From Burkholderiales bacterium (lineage in GTDB: Bacteria > Pseudomonadota > Gammaproteobacteria > Burkholderiales > Casimicrobiaceae), in the NCBI GenBank assembly GCA_017880805.1, contig JADGRP010000069.1, positions 1-39,909 on the forward strand: DNA of 39,909 nucleotides, written 5' to 3'. The position numbers and the translations under genes were made by a program. Below are positions 10,459-20,837 of this stretch, piece after piece. The notes under the pieces were generated by a model, which saw only the letters and a program-made list of their open reading frames with translations, did not search any database and had not been told where the DNA came from. Within the stretch, counting starts at the first letter, position 1; every line of letters begins with the position of its first letter.

Positions 10459-11235
10459 TTACTTCAGGTCGTAGTCGTAGTCGATGATCAACGGTGCGTG
10501 ATCGGAGAATCGCCGGTTGGTGTAGATCGCCGCGGCCCGCGCCGTGGCGGCGATGCCCGGCGTCGCGATCTGATAGTCGATGCGCCAACCGACGTTCTTG
10601 GCCCACGCCTGCCCGCGGTTCGACCACCAGGTGTACTGATCGGGCTCTCTGTTGATGCGGCGGAATACGTCGACGAAGCCGAGCTCATCGAATACGCGCG
10701 TCAGCCACGCCCTTTCCTCGGGCAGAAAGCCGGAGTTCTTCTGATTGCTGCGCCAGTTCTTGAGATCGATGGGCTGATGCGCAATGTTCCAGTCGCCGCA
10801 CAGAATGACTTCGCGGCCCGCGTCGCGAAGACGCAAGAGGTGCGGAAGAAACTCGGCCAGAAACCTGAACTTGGCGAGCTGCCGTTCGGGCGAGCTGGAG
10901 CCCGACGGCAAGTAGACGCTGATGACGCTCAGGTGCCCGAAATCAGCCTCGACGTAGCGCCCTTCGGCGTCGAATTCCTCGCTGCCGAAGCCGACCCGCA
11001 CCGATGCCGGACGTTTGGAGTACAGCGCCACGCCGCTATAGCCGCGCTTCGCCGCGGTATGAAACGACGCATGCGACTTGCGCGGCGCGGCAAGCGCTCT
11101 GGGAACGTCGTCGACGTGGGCCTTGATTTCCTGCAGGCACACGACGTCCCAAGGCTCGACGCGCGCAAGCCAGCGCGCGAAACCCTTGCGTTCCGCGGAG
11201 CGGATGCCATTGACGTTGACCGTGACAATACGCAT
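10459..11235 (-). CDS. xth: Exodeoxyribonuclease III / AP endonuclease (EEP superfamily)
   Basis: This enzyme cuts DNA at abasic sites and degrades 3' ends in base-excision repair. The 258-residue protein starts MRIVTVNVNGIRSA, whose Asn binds metal. It has VVCLQEIKA with the catalytic Glu, GYSGVALYSKR, CGDWNIAHQPIDLKN with the Asp/Asn pair, GFVDVFR, YTWWSNRG, WRIDYQIAT and the terminal RFSDHAPLIIDYD with the catalytic Asp-His. All expected residues are present. The ORF is open to 11325, but the ATG at 11235 is where homology starts. It is divergent from pyrE across a 163-bp gap. Confidence 0.95.
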   Translation of the reverse strand: MRIVTVNVNGIRSAERKGFARWLARVEPWDVVCLQEIKAHVDDVPRALAAPRKSHASFHTAAKRGYSGVALYSKRPASVRVGFGSEEFDAEGRYVEADFGHLSVISVYLPSGSSSPERQLAKFRFLAEFLPHLLRLRDAGREVILCGDWNIAHQPIDLKNWRSNQKNSGFLPEERAWLTRVFDELGFVDVFRRINREPDQYTWWSNRGQAWAKNVGWRIDYQIATPGIAATARAAAIYTNRRFSDHAPLIIDYDYDLK

Positions 11236-11347
11236 CGAGCAGCCAAGATCCGGCGGAAAGTTGCGAGCGCGGATTCTACATGATCGCGTGCACTTTTCGC
11301 ACCGCCCTCGGCGGGTTTCATTCACGCTTCGAGCGCATCCAGCGCGG

Positions 11348-11353
11348 TATAAT
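11348..11353 (+). promoter_or_regulatory. Consensus -10 element upstream of pyrE
   Basis: A perfect TATAAT lies 45 bp before the pyrE ATG, inside the xth-pyrE divergent spacer. The -35 is weak (TTCACG at 11321, spacing too long). Confidence 0.55.
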
Positions 11354-11398
11354 TGGTTGCTTCGTTACGCCGTACTCATTCCGCATTCAAGCCGCTTC

Positions 11399-12043
11399 AT
11401 GACCGACTTCCGCCAGGATTTTCTCGAATTTGCATTGGCACGCGACGTGCTTCGATTCGGTGAGTTCGTGACCAAGGCGGGGCGGCAAACTCCCTATTTT
11501 TTCAACGCAGGACTGTTCAACGACGGCGAAAGTCTGCGTCGGCTGGGCGACTTTTATGCCCGGGCGTACCTGACCTCGGGCGTGCAATGCGATCAACTCT
11601 ACGGCCCAGCGTATAAAGGCATAACGCTGGCCGCAGCCGCGGCTATTGCGTTGGCCGAAAAAGGGCACAATCTGCCGTACAGCTACAACCGCAAAGAGGC
11701 CAAGGATCATGGCGAAGGCGGGGTTATTGTTGGAGCAGCGCTTGCGGGCCGGGTCCTGATCATCGACGACGTGATCACCGACGGCGGAGCAAAGCGCGAG
11801 TCGATCGAGCTTATCCGCGCCCAGGGCGCTACCCCAGCGGCAGTGCTGATTGCATTCGACCGCATGGAGCGCGGACGAGGAGAGCGGTCGGCGGTACAGG
11901 AATTGCAACAGGAGTATGCGATACCCGTGATAGCGATCGCGACGCTCGACGACCTGCTGGCAATGCTGGGGCGTAAAGCGGAGCTCTCGCGCCATCGGGC
12001 GGCTGTGCTGGCGTACCGGGAGCAGTACGGCGCGCCAGCGTGA
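11399..12043 (+). CDS. pyrE: Orotate phosphoribosyltransferase
   Basis: PyrE joins orotate to PRPP to form OMP in pyrimidine synthesis. The 214-residue length equals the gammaproteobacterial enzyme (213). It shows the N-terminal FGEFVTKAGRQTPYFFNAG segment, YGPAYKGITLA, YNRKEAKDHGEGG (the flexible catalytic loop) and the PRPP-binding motif VLIIDDVITDGGAKRE. The upstream open frame to 11078 is the shadow of xth. A TATAAT element precedes it, and the DUF4124 gene follows after 43 bp on the same strand. Confidence 0.96.
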   Translation: MTDFRQDFLEFALARDVLRFGEFVTKAGRQTPYFFNAGLFNDGESLRRLGDFYARAYLTSGVQCDQLYGPAYKGITLAAAAAIALAEKGHNLPYSYNRKEAKDHGEGGVIVGAALAGRVLIIDDVITDGGAKRESIELIRAQGATPAAVLIAFDRMERGRGERSAVQELQQEYAIPVIAIATLDDLLAMLGRKAELSRHRAAVLAYREQYGAPA

Positions 12044-12086
12044 CAAATCAAAGAGTACAACCGGAACTGGGCAAGGGGCCGGAGCG

Positions 12087-12818
12087 ATGAATACAATCAA
12101 CGAACTAAAGTTCAAATGGAGCGCTGCTGCGTGTCTTGCGGCATGGCTCGCCTTGGGCGCGCTATCGGCGGCGGCGGCCGGCGTGTACAAATGGACCGAC
12201 GACCAGGGCGTCGTTCACTATAGCGACCAGATGCCGGCGGACGCCGTCAACCGGGGTGGCGTGGTGTTCGACAAACAGGGTCGGCAGATCAAGAAGATCG
12301 ATGCGACGCTGACGCCAGCGCAGGCCAAAGCCAAGGAAGTCGAAGACGAGCGCCTGCGCGTGATCGCCAAGGTGCAGGAAGACAAGGCGCGACGGGACTT
12401 GGCGCTGGTGCACTCCTATACGAGCGAAGAAGAGATCGACTTCGCACGCATCCGCGCGCTGCTGGCAGTCGAAAGTCAGCTCAAGTCGGCCGAAGCCTAT
12501 GTTGCCGACCTGACCAAGCGTCAGCAGGATTTGAAGAAGAACAAGCTCGAGTACGGCGCCAAACCGGTGCCGCCCACGCTCGATAGCGAGCTGGCGGGGC
12601 TGGACGAAGAGCTTGCGCGCCAGGATAAGGTGCTGGCGCAAAGACGGGCAGAAATAACCGCGATCAACACCAAGTATGAAGCCGACAAGCTGCGCTGGCG
12701 CGAACTCAGGGCCGATCAAAAGCCACCGACCGCTCCGACCCCCCCGGTCCCTGCGGCCTCGAACACGCCCCCAGCGGCGTCGGGCAGAGGTGCGACGACG
12801 AGTTCAGTAACCAAATAG
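12087..12818 (+). CDS. Exported DUF4124-domain protein, function unknown
   Basis: A 243-residue protein with an N-terminal signal peptide (hydrophobic residues ~12-30, ending in an Ala-rich cleavage region). Directly after it comes a DUF4124 domain: VYKWTDDQGVVHYSDQMP, a small beta-rich motif of periplasmic proteins. The middle (~85-210) is highly charged and probably helical or coiled-coil, with repeated Lys/Glu/Gln. The C-terminus is Pro/Ala/Thr-rich and likely disordered. GGAG eight bases before ATG supports the start. No enzymatic motif is visible. It follows pyrE and ends at a strong hairpin. Confidence 0.85.
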   Translation: MNTINELKFKWSAAACLAAWLALGALSAAAAGVYKWTDDQGVVHYSDQMPADAVNRGGVVFDKQGRQIKKIDATLTPAQAKAKEVEDERLRVIAKVQEDKARRDLALVHSYTSEEEIDFARIRALLAVESQLKSAEAYVADLTKRQQDLKKNKLEYGAKPVPPTLDSELAGLDEELARQDKVLAQRRAEITAINTKYEADKLRWRELRADQKPPTAPTPPVPAASNTPPAASGRGATTSSVTK

Positions 12819-12843
12819 CGTCCTGCAGTTGGCAGTTGCGTGA

Positions 12844-12878
12844 GACGAGGGCGGCCCGCGGGCCGCCCTCGTCGTTTT
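12844..12878 (+). terminator. Strong GC-rich palindromic terminator after the DUF4124 gene
   Basis: A perfect 30-bp palindrome (12844-12873, 15-bp arms beginning GACGAGGGCGGCCCG) is followed by GTTTT. The stem is very stable but the T run is short. It should end the pyrE-DUF4124 transcript and insulate ettA. Confidence 0.75.
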
Positions 12879-12911
12879 CAAAGCCGCCGCCGGATTGATG
12901 CCGCGCGGCGA

Positions 12912-12920
12912 TGCGATAAT
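12912..12920 (+). promoter_or_regulatory. Extended -10 element for ettA
   Basis: TGCGATAAT, an extended -10 (TGn plus GATAAT), lies 33 bp before the ettA ATG and just past the terminator. The same nine bases precede the YeeE/YedE gene at 32136. Confidence 0.5.
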
Positions 12921-12953
12921 CATCGACTTTATCTTTTTTTCGCCGGCAAAGAA

Positions 12954-14618
12954 ATGGCGCAATACGTCTACACCATGAACCGGGTCGGCAAGATCGTGCC
13001 GCCCAAGCGGGTGATCCTGAAGGACATCTCGCTGTCGTTCTTTCCCGGCGCCAAGATCGGCGTGCTGGGTGTGAACGGCTCCGGCAAGTCGAGCCTTTTG
13101 CGCATCATGTCGGGTGACGACAAAGAATACGAAGGCGAAGCGGTGCCGATGCCGAATATGCGCATCGGCTACCTGCCGCAGGAACCGCAACTCGCGCCGG
13201 ACAAGACGGTGCGCGAGACGATCGAGGAAGGCCTGGGTGAGATATTCGACGCCAAGCAGAAGCTCGAGGAAATCTACGCCGCATACGCGGAACCTGACGC
13301 CGACTTCGACAAGCTGGCGTCCGAGCAGGCCAAATACGAAGCCATTATCGCCGCCGCCGGTGCTGACACCGACGTGCAAATGGAAATCGCCGCCGACGCG
13401 CTCCGTTTGGCGCCGTGGGACGCGAAGATCGGCACACTGTCCGGCGGCGAAAAGCGTCGCGTCGCGCTCTGCCGCCTGCTCCTGTCCAAACCCGACATGC
13501 TGCTGCTCGATGAGCACACCAACCACCTGGACGCCGAAAGCGTCGAATGGCTCGAGCAGTTCCTGCTGCGATTTCCCGGAACGGTGATGGCGGTGACGCA
13601 CGATCGTTACTTTCTCGACAACGCGGCAGAATGGATACTCGAGCTCGACCGCGGGCACGGCATTCCGTGGAAAGGCAACTACAGCTCATGGCTCGAACAA
13701 AAAGAACAGCGCCTGCAGAGCGAGGCAAAACAGGAGTCCGCGCGCATCAAGGCGATGCACACGGAACTCGAATGGGTGCGCACCAACCCCAAGGGCCGGC
13801 AGGCAAAAAGCAAGGCGCGGATCGCGCGCTTCGAGGAGCTTTCCAGCCACGAGCACCAGAAGCGCAACGAGACGCAGGAAATCTTCATTCCCGTTGCCGA
13901 GCGGCTCGGCAATCAGGTGATCGAATTTCACGGCGTCAGCAAAGGCTATGGCGAACGGCTGCTGATCGATAATTTGAGCTTCAGCGTGCCGCCCGGCGCG
14001 ATCGTTGGCGTCATCGGGCCGAACGGGGCGGGCAAGTCGACGTTGTTCCGGATGATTACCGGCGCCGACAAACCCGACAAGGGAAAGATCGTCATCGGCT
14101 CGACCGCGAGGCTCGCCGTCGTCGATCAGTCGCGCGAAGCCTTGCCCGACGGCAAGACCGCTTGGGAAGCGGTTTCGGGAGGTCTCGATATCCTGACGGT
14201 GGGCAAGTTCGAGATGCCCTCGCGCGCGTACCTCGGGCGCTTCAATTTCAAGGGCGTCGATCAGCAGAAGAATGTCGGCCAGCTATCGGGCGGCGAGCGC
14301 GGCCGGCTGCATCTGGCGATAACGCTGTTGAAGGGCGGCAACGTCCTGCTCTTGGACGAGCCGTCGAACGACCTCGATGTCGAGACGCTGCGCGCCCTCG
14401 AAGACGCGTTGCTCGAGTTCGCCGGCAGCGTTCTAGTCATTTCACACGATCGCTGGTTTCTCGATCGCATCGCCACGCACATCCTCGCGTTCGAAGGCGA
14501 TTCGCAGGTCAATTTCTTCGAAGGCAACTATCAGGAGTACGAAGCGGATAAGAAAAAGCGGCTGGGCGAAGAGGGTGCGCGTCCGCATCGGATACGGTAC
14601 AAGGCGCTGATGGCGTAG
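12954..14618 (+). CDS. ettA: Energy-dependent translational throttle protein EttA (ABC-F)
   Basis: EttA binds the ribosomal E site and gates entry into elongation according to the ATP/ADP ratio. The 554-residue length and sequence fit closely (555 in E. coli). It opens AQYVYTMNRVGKIVPPKR. NBD1 has GVNGSGKSS and LSGGEKRRVALCR, the interdomain arm region has GNYSSWLEQKEQRLQ and RFEELSSHEHQKRNET, and NBD2 has GPNGAGKST and LSGGERGRLHLA. One oddity: the first Walker B reads LLLDEHTNHLD, with His188 where ABC-F proteins nearly always have Pro (codon CAC at 13515-13517). The catalytic Glu187 is kept. NBD2 has DEPSNDLD. Function is probably intact. Confidence 0.95.
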   Translation: MAQYVYTMNRVGKIVPPKRVILKDISLSFFPGAKIGVLGVNGSGKSSLLRIMSGDDKEYEGEAVPMPNMRIGYLPQEPQLAPDKTVRETIEEGLGEIFDAKQKLEEIYAAYAEPDADFDKLASEQAKYEAIIAAAGADTDVQMEIAADALRLAPWDAKIGTLSGGEKRRVALCRLLLSKPDMLLLDEHTNHLDAESVEWLEQFLLRFPGTVMAVTHDRYFLDNAAEWILELDRGHGIPWKGNYSSWLEQKEQRLQSEAKQESARIKAMHTELEWVRTNPKGRQAKSKARIARFEELSSHEHQKRNETQEIFIPVAERLGNQVIEFHGVSKGYGERLLIDNLSFSVPPGAIVGVIGPNGAGKSTLFRMITGADKPDKGKIVIGSTARLAVVDQSREALPDGKTAWEAVSGGLDILTVGKFEMPSRAYLGRFNFKGVDQQKNVGQLSGGERGRLHLAITLLKGGNVLLLDEPSNDLDVETLRALEDALLEFAGSVLVISHDRWFLDRIATHILAFEGDSQVNFFEGNYQEYEADKKKRLGEEGARPHRIRYKALMA

Positions 14619-14684
14619 CGGGAGTGGCGCGACTGGGCGGAGCGCCTGTTGAGCCTTGCGAAAGTGCGCGACGCCTCAATATCG

Positions 14685-14753
14685 GCATTCCCGCGAAAGC
14701 GGGAATCCAGTGTCTTTTTGACGCCACTGGGCCCCCCTTTCGCGGGGACGACG
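14685..14753. repeat. Intergenic palindromic repeat, copy C
   Basis: GCATTCCCGCGAAAGCGGGA is a clean hairpin at the left edge. It is followed by AATCCAGTGTC and a right arm CTTTCGCGGGGACGACG. It belongs with copies at 2947 and 8313. It lies between the convergent genes ettA and gatB; nothing else is seen in 14619-14799. Confidence 0.75.
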
Positions 14754-14799
14754 AGAGGTTTACCGACCCTGTCGCACATTCCGGTGATCCTCAGTACAA

Positions 14800-16311
14800 C
14801 TACCCCACCAGCTTGCGTTTGAGAATTGCGTTCACCTGGGCCGGATTGGCTTTGCCCTTGGTCGCGGCCATCGCCTTGCCGACAAGCGAGTTGAATGCCT
14901 TTTCCTTGCCTGCTTTGTATTCCGCGACAATCTCGGGATCCGCGGCTAGCACGTCGTCGACAATTTTCTCGATCGCGCCGCTGTCGGAGATCTGCCGCAG
15001 CCCCTTGGCGGCGATGATCGCGTCGGCGTCGCCTTCGCCGGCCCACATAGCGGCAAGTACGTCCTTTGCGCTCCGGCTGCTAATCGCGTCATTGAAAAGC
15101 TGAGCAAGCAAACCGGCAAGCTGTGTCGGAGACACAGCGCTTCGATCGATCGTCGTGTCGGCGCGATTCAGGAGTGCGCCGATTTCGTTGATGACCCAGT
15201 TCGCGACAGATTTGGCGTTTGCGGCGTCCGATCCCTGACTCATGTACTTAAGGTCGCTTCGGATCCTTAGCGCGGAGAGCGTCTCCTCAAAGTATGTGGC
15301 CACCTCGACAGAAGCGGTCAGCGCCGCCGCGTCTTCAGGGAACATGTTGTAGCGCTGTTGATATTGCGCGCGCTTCGCATCCGGCAGTTCCGGTAGCGAC
15401 TCCTTCACACGTCCGATCCACGCCTCCCCGATCACCAGCGGCGGCAAGTCCGGATCGGGAAAGTAGCGGTAGTCCTGCGCATCTTCCTTGCTTCGCATCG
15501 AGCGTGTCTCGTTCCTGTCCGAATCATAGAGCCGCGTTTCCTGCACCACTTTGCCGCCATCCTCGATGATTTCGATCTGGCGATGGACTTCGAACTCGAT
15601 CGCCTGTTGCATGAAGCGAAAGCTGTTCAGGTTCTTGATTTCGCACCGCGTGCCGAGTTGAGTCTCGCCGGCCAGTCGTACGGAAACGTTGGCATCGCAC
15701 CGGAAACTCCCCTCCTGCATGTTGCCGTCGCAGATGCCGATCCACATGACCAGTGAATGAAGCGTCTTGGCGTAGGCCACCGCCTCTTCCGCACTTCGCA
15801 TCTCCGGCTCGGAGACGATTTCCAGCAGGGGCGTGCCGGCGCGGTTCAAGTCGATGCCGGTCATGCCGCGACCGAGCGCACCGTGCGAGTCAAGTCCCTC
15901 GTGCAGCGACTTCCCGGCATCCTCTTCGAGATGCGCGCGGGTCAGTGCGACTTTGATCGCGCCGCGTGTGGGCGAAACGATCGCAATCGAGCCGCCTTGC
16001 ACGACCGGAATCTCGTACTGCGATATTTGGTAGCCCTTCGGCAGATCGGGGTAGAAGTAATTCTTGCGCGCGAATACGCTGCGCTTGTTGATCGTGCCGC
16101 CAACGGCCAGGCCGAATCGGATCGCACGCTCGACCGCGCCCTTGTTCAACACCGGCAGGACGCCGGGCAACGCGATGTCGACGGCGGACGCCTGGCTGTT
16201 CGGCGCCGCCCCGAAGGCAGTGGAGGCGCCCGAAAAAATCTTCGATGCGGTCGAAAGCTGGGCGTGGGTCTCGAGCCCGATGACGATTTCCCACTTCACT
16301 TTCCCATTCAT
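14800..16311 (-). CDS. gatB: Asp/Glu-tRNA(Asn/Gln) amidotransferase subunit B
   Basis: GatB binds misacylated Glu-tRNA(Gln) or Asp-tRNA(Asn) and activates the carboxyl group with ATP so that ammonia from GatA can amidate it. The 503-residue product starts [20 protein letters not shown], has [20 protein letters not shown] (the family's kinase-like catalytic segment), and [11 protein letters not shown] and [18 protein letters not shown]. The C-terminal ~150 residues form the YqeY-like tRNA-binding tail, ending near [17 protein letters not shown] 16311 is chosen because homology begins just inside it; it overlaps the gatA stop by 4 bp, so the two are translationally coupled. Confidence 0.96.
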   Translation of the reverse strand: MNGKVKWEIVIGLETHAQLSTASKIFSGASTAFGAAPNSQASAVDIALPGVLPVLNKGAVERAIRFGLAVGGTINKRSVFARKNYFYPDLPKGYQISQYEIPVVQGGSIAIVSPTRGAIKVALTRAHLEEDAGKSLHEGLDSHGALGRGMTGIDLNRAGTPLLEIVSEPEMRSAEEAVAYAKTLHSLVMWIGICDGNMQEGSFRCDANVSVRLAGETQLGTRCEIKNLNSFRFMQQAIEFEVHRQIEIIEDGGKVVQETRLYDSDRNETRSMRSKEDAQDYRYFPDPDLPPLVIGEAWIGRVKESLPELPDAKRAQYQQRYNMFPEDAAALTASVEVATYFEETLSALRIRSDLKYMSQGSDAANAKSVANWVINEIGALLNRADTTIDRSAVSPTQLAGLLAQLFNDAISSRSAKDVLAAMWAGEGDADAIIAAKGLRQISDSGAIEKIVDDVLAADPEIVAEYKAGKEKAFNSLVGKAMAATKGKANPAQVNAILKRKLVG

Positions 16312-17792
16312 GGCGCGAAGCTCGCAGGGACGCGCTGATGCCAGTCGGTCGCCTGTTGATAGCGATGCGCGACATTCAGAATCTGTGCCTCGGCGAAGGC
16401 ATCGCCCTGGATCTGCAATCCGATCGGCAGCCCTTTTCCATCGAAACCGCAGGGAATCGAAATGGCGGGCGCGCCGGTGAGATTGCACGCGATAGTGAAG
16501 ATATCGTTCAGGTACATCTTTACCGGGTCATCGGTCTTGTCGCCCAAACAGAACGCCGTCGTCGGCGAGGTCGGACCGACGATCACGTCGCAGCTCTGAT
16601 ACGCGCGCTGGAAATCGTCGGCGATCAGCCGCCGCACCTGCTGTGCCTTCAGGTAGTACGCGTCGTAATACCCGTGCGAGAGCACGTAGGTCCCGACCAG
16701 AATGCGGCGCTTCACCTCGGCGCCGAAGCCTTCGGCGCGCGTCTTCTTGTACATGTCCATCAGGTCGTCGTACTTCGGCGCGCGATGGCCGTAACGTACA
16801 CCGTCGAAGCGCGCAAGGTTGGACGACGCTTCCGCTGGCGAGATCACGTAGTACACCGGCAGCGAATAGTCGACGTTGGGGAGGCTCACGTCGACGGTCG
16901 TTGCGCCGAGGCTTCTCAAACAGGCGATGGCGGCCTCGATGGCTTTCGCGATGTCAGGCTCGGTGCCCGCACCGAAATATTCGCGCGGCAAGCCGATCCG
17001 AAGACCGGCGAGCGGTTTTGCGCCTGCATTTGCCGCATTTTCCTTTAGCAGCCGCGTGTAATCCTCCGCTGGCCGATCCAGGCTTGTCGAGTCGCGCGCA
17101 TCGTGGCCGGCCATAGCGTTGAGCAACAGCGCACAGTCCTCGGCGGTCTGGCCGAACGCGCCGGGCGTGTCGAGGCTCGACGCAAAAGCGATCAGCCCAT
17201 AGCGAGAGCAGACGCCGTACGTCGGTTTCAGCCCGCAGACGCCGGACAGCGCGGCAGGCTGCCGGATCGAGCCTCCCGTGTCAGTGCCGGTCGCCGCGGG
17301 CACGAGCCGCGCTGCAATGGCCGCGGCCGATCCGCCGGAGCTCCCGCCGGCGACGCATGTGGTATTCCATGGATTCTTGACCGGCCCGAAATAGGAGTTC
17401 TCGTTCGACGAGCCCATCGCGAACTCGTCCATGTTGGTCTTGCCGACCAGCACCATACCGGCATCCGCTAACTTCTCGGCGACGAAGGCGCTGTAGGGCG
17501 CGACGAAGTTCTCCAGCATTCGGGAGCCGCAGGTCGTGCGCAGCCCCGCGGTCATGATCACGTCCTTATGCGCGAGCGGGATGCCGGTCAGCGGCGACGC
17601 GGTTTTCGCGGCGATGCGCTTATCGGCGGCCTTGGCCTGGGTCAGCGCTCCTTCACGATCGACCGTGAGAAACGCGTTCAGCGTTCGATTCGCGGCATCG
17701 ATCCGGTCGAGGAGTCCGCCCGCAAGCTCAACGCTGGAAAGGCGTCGGGCGAGCAAAGCGCGCGATAGCTCGGCGACGGAAGCGGTAATCAC
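16308..17792 (-). CDS. gatA: Asp/Glu-tRNA(Asn/Gln) amidotransferase subunit A
   Basis: GatA is the amidase-signature subunit that hydrolyses glutamine and channels ammonia to GatB. The Ser-cisSer-Lys triad is visible: Lys76 in IPLAHKD, Ser151 in [11 protein letters not shown] and Ser175 in [10 protein letters not shown]. The 494-residue length is typical. [20 protein letters not shown] and [15 protein letters not shown] are diagnostic of GatA among amidases. It lies between gatC (89 bp upstream) and gatB (4-bp overlap), all on the minus strand. Confidence 0.97.
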   Translation of the reverse strand: MITASVAELSRALLARRLSSVELAGGLLDRIDAANRTLNAFLTVDREGALTQAKAADKRIAAKTASPLTGIPLAHKDVIMTAGLRTTCGSRMLENFVAPYSAFVAEKLADAGMVLVGKTNMDEFAMGSSNENSYFGPVKNPWNTTCVAGGSSGGSAAAIAARLVPAATGTDTGGSIRQPAALSGVCGLKPTYGVCSRYGLIAFASSLDTPGAFGQTAEDCALLLNAMAGHDARDSTSLDRPAEDYTRLLKENAANAGAKPLAGLRIGLPREYFGAGTEPDIAKAIEAAIACLRSLGATTVDVSLPNVDYSLPVYYVISPAEASSNLARFDGVRYGHRAPKYDDLMDMYKKTRAEGFGAEVKRRILVGTYVLSHGYYDAYYLKAQQVRRLIADDFQRAYQSCDVIVGPTSPTTAFCLGDKTDDPVKMYLNDIFTIACNLTGAPAISIPCGFDGKGLPIGLQIQGDAFAEAQILNVAHRYQQATDWHQRVPASFAP

Positions 17793-17881
17793 GAAGGACG
17801 ATCAATCAAAATTGATGGGGGACACGCGCAAAACAGCGGAGCCGCGAGGAATCGCGGCGCGAACTCACGCCACGAAACTTT

Positions 17882-18169
17882 TCATTCGATGACTTTCGGG
17901 ACCAGATACAGCCCGCCCTCGACGGCGGGCGCGTTGCGCTGATGCAGCGCATGCTGGTCGCTCTCGGTCACGCGGTCCTCGCGCAGCGGCAACATCGCAT
18001 CGTGCGCATGCGACATCGGCACGATGCCGGTCGTATTGACCGAGCGCATGCGCTCGATCATCTGGAAAACGCCCTCGAGCTTGCTTCGCACGTCGACGGC
18101 CTCGGCGGCGGTGATCTCGATCCGTGCCAGGTGCGCAGCGCGCTGAACGTCGTCGATGGAAAGAGCCAT
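17882..18169 (-). CDS. gatC: Asp/Glu-tRNA(Asn/Gln) amidotransferase subunit C
   Basis: GatC is the small belt subunit that stabilises the GatA-GatB complex. The 95-residue protein begins MALSIDDVQRAAHLARIEIT and ends with the typical GGLYLVPKVIE tail (usually ...VPKVIE/VE). The ATG at 18169 gives the standard length; the frame is open to 18214 but without homology. It is the first gene of the gatCAB operon and divergent from mreB. Confidence 0.95.
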   Translation of the reverse strand: MALSIDDVQRAAHLARIEITAAEAVDVRSKLEGVFQMIERMRSVNTTGIVPMSHAHDAMLPLREDRVTESDQHALHQRNAPAVEGGLYLVPKVIE

Positions 18170-18209
18170 GATCGGGAGGAAACGGTGCAGAAACAAGGCT
18201 GAATAGAGT

Positions 18210-18217
18210 ATCATAAT
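18210..18217. promoter_or_regulatory. Divergent promoter region between gatC and mreB
   Basis: The AT-rich segment ATCATAAT in the 105-bp gatC-mreB spacer offers CATAAT as a -10 on the plus strand (57 bp before mreB) and TATGAT on the minus strand (toward gatC). No good -35 was found on either strand. Confidence 0.4.
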
Positions 18218-18229
18218 CGCTTGTCATAA

Positions 18230-19318
<1,089 letters not shown>

Positions 19319-19368
19319 AGGCCGGCGCTCCACGCGCTTGCCGACGCGAACGGTCGCTCGCCTGATTC

Positions 19369-20289
19369 ATGCGCCACATTTCGATCGAGCCACCACCGTT
19401 CTTTCATCGAGGTCCATCCCCTCTCACGCGGCTTGCGTTTTTCGGGCTGCTGTCGCTGGTGCTGCTGTTCGCGGATACGCGCTACCGCTACCTCGAAAAC
19501 ATCAGGCAGGCAGTCGCAGTGGCGCTGTACCCGGTGCAGCGCGCGGTGCAGTTGCCTGGAGAAGGGCTTGGATACGTCGGCGCGTATTTCGCTTCGCAGC
19601 GGACGTTGGCCAGCGATAACGCGGCGGTGAGGCAGCAGCTGCTGGCGCAAGCCCCATTGGCGCAGGGATTCGCCTTGCTCAACCAGGAGAATGCACAGCT
19701 GCGGGCCTTGCTCAAGATGGCGGCGCGTTTTCCGGGGGCCGCAACAGCCGCCGAGGTGCTCTATTCCGGGCGGGATCCGTTCACGCAAAAGCTGGTGGTC
19801 GACAAGGGCGACGTCGCAGGCGTGCAAATCGGCCAGGCGGTGATCGACGAGATCGGCGTCGTCGGCCAGGTCACTCGAGTCTTTCCATACATGGCCGAAG
19901 TGACGCTGGTTACCGACAAGGATCACGCGGTGCCGGTCAAGGTGGAGCGCAGCGGCTTGCGGAGCGTGATGTACGGCGCCGGCACGGCACACTTGCCGGA
20001 GCTGCGCTTTCTTTCGCCCAACACCAATGCCGAAATCCAGCCCGGCGACAGGCTCGTCACCTCCGGCATCGACGGAACGTATCCCGCCGGACTGGCGGTG
20101 GCCCTCATAATATCGGTCGAGCGTGAGACCGGACAGGTCTTCGCCCGCGTAACCTGCAAACCGCTCGCCGGCGTCGAACGCGACGGCCAGGTATTGATCC
20201 TGAGCCGCGCCGCGGTATCGTTGGCGCGTCCCGACGAGCCTGCCGAGGCGGATGCGCCTCGAAAGAGCCGCGGAAAACGACGGAACTGA
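19369..20289 (+). CDS. mreC: Rod shape-determining protein MreC
   Basis: MreC is a bitopic periplasmic scaffold that binds and activates PBP2 in the elongasome. The 306-residue protein has a short cytoplasmic start, one membrane segment (residues ~20-36, LTRLAFFGLLSLVLLFA), a periplasmic coiled coil (~65-112) and the beta-domain with VDKGDVAGVQIGQAV and GDRLVTSGIDGTYPAGL, a well-conserved MreC signature. The C-terminal ~35 residues are charged and probably flexible. It lies 50 bp after mreB and 7 bp before mreD. Confidence 0.96.
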   Translation: MRHISIEPPPFFHRGPSPLTRLAFFGLLSLVLLFADTRYRYLENIRQAVAVALYPVQRAVQLPGEGLGYVGAYFASQRTLASDNAAVRQQLLAQAPLAQGFALLNQENAQLRALLKMAARFPGAATAAEVLYSGRDPFTQKLVVDKGDVAGVQIGQAVIDEIGVVGQVTRVFPYMAEVTLVTDKDHAVPVKVERSGLRSVMYGAGTAHLPELRFLSPNTNAEIQPGDRLVTSGIDGTYPAGLAVALIISVERETGQVFARVTCKPLAGVERDGQVLILSRAAVSLARPDEPAEADAPRKSRGKRRN

Positions 20290-20296
20290 TCGCACG

Positions 20297-20827
20297 ATGG
20301 CGCAACTCTCGCCCTTTGCCGCCGCACGGCCAGAGGAAATTCTTCGCCCGGCCAAGCCGTGGTTCGTTTTGTTCACGCTGCTTTGCGGGCTGGTGGTGAA
20401 CGCGTTGCCGGTTTCCGGTGTGGTGCTGTTGCTCAAGCCCGACTTTCTGGCGCTGGTGCTTCTCTATTGGTGCATCCAGGAGCCGCGGCTGATCAGCGTC
20501 GGCATCGCATGGTGCGTGGGCCTGCTGATGGATGTCACCGACGCGACCGTTTTCGGTCAGCATGCGCTGGCGTATGCGGTGCTCGCCTACGCTGCCGAGT
20601 ATTTTCGCCGGCGCGTACTGCGATTTCCTCTATGGCAACAGGCGGCGCAGGTTGCAGTATTGCTCCTTGCGTGCTCGGTATTGGTACTGGTCATTCGCGT
20701 TGTCGGCGGCGCGCCGGCACCGCGATGGACATACGCGGTGGGTCCATTGGTCGGAGCGCTTCTGTGGCCGCTCATTACGGTCGCGCTGCAGTGGCCGCAA
20801 CGGCCGCGGCGGTCGGCGGAAAGATAG
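20297..20827 (+). CDS. mreD: Rod shape-determining protein MreD
   Basis: MreD is a small polytopic inner-membrane protein of the elongasome. The 176-residue product has about five to six hydrophobic helices (for example residues 23-43, 47-65, 72-95 and 115-138) and the family-like LLYWCIQEPRLISVGIAWCVGLLMD segment (in the middle of the protein). Start ATG 20297 follows the mreC stop by 7 bp; upstream codons to 20252 overlap mreC and are disfavoured. It sits between mreC and mrdA, which strengthens the call. Confidence 0.93.
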   Translation: MAQLSPFAAARPEEILRPAKPWFVLFTLLCGLVVNALPVSGVVLLLKPDFLALVLLYWCIQEPRLISVGIAWCVGLLMDVTDATVFGQHALAYAVLAYAAEYFRRRVLRFPLWQQAAQVAVLLLACSVLVLVIRVVGGAPAPRWTYAVGPLVGALLWPLITVALQWPQRPRRSAER

Positions 20828-20837
20828 GGCGACTTCG

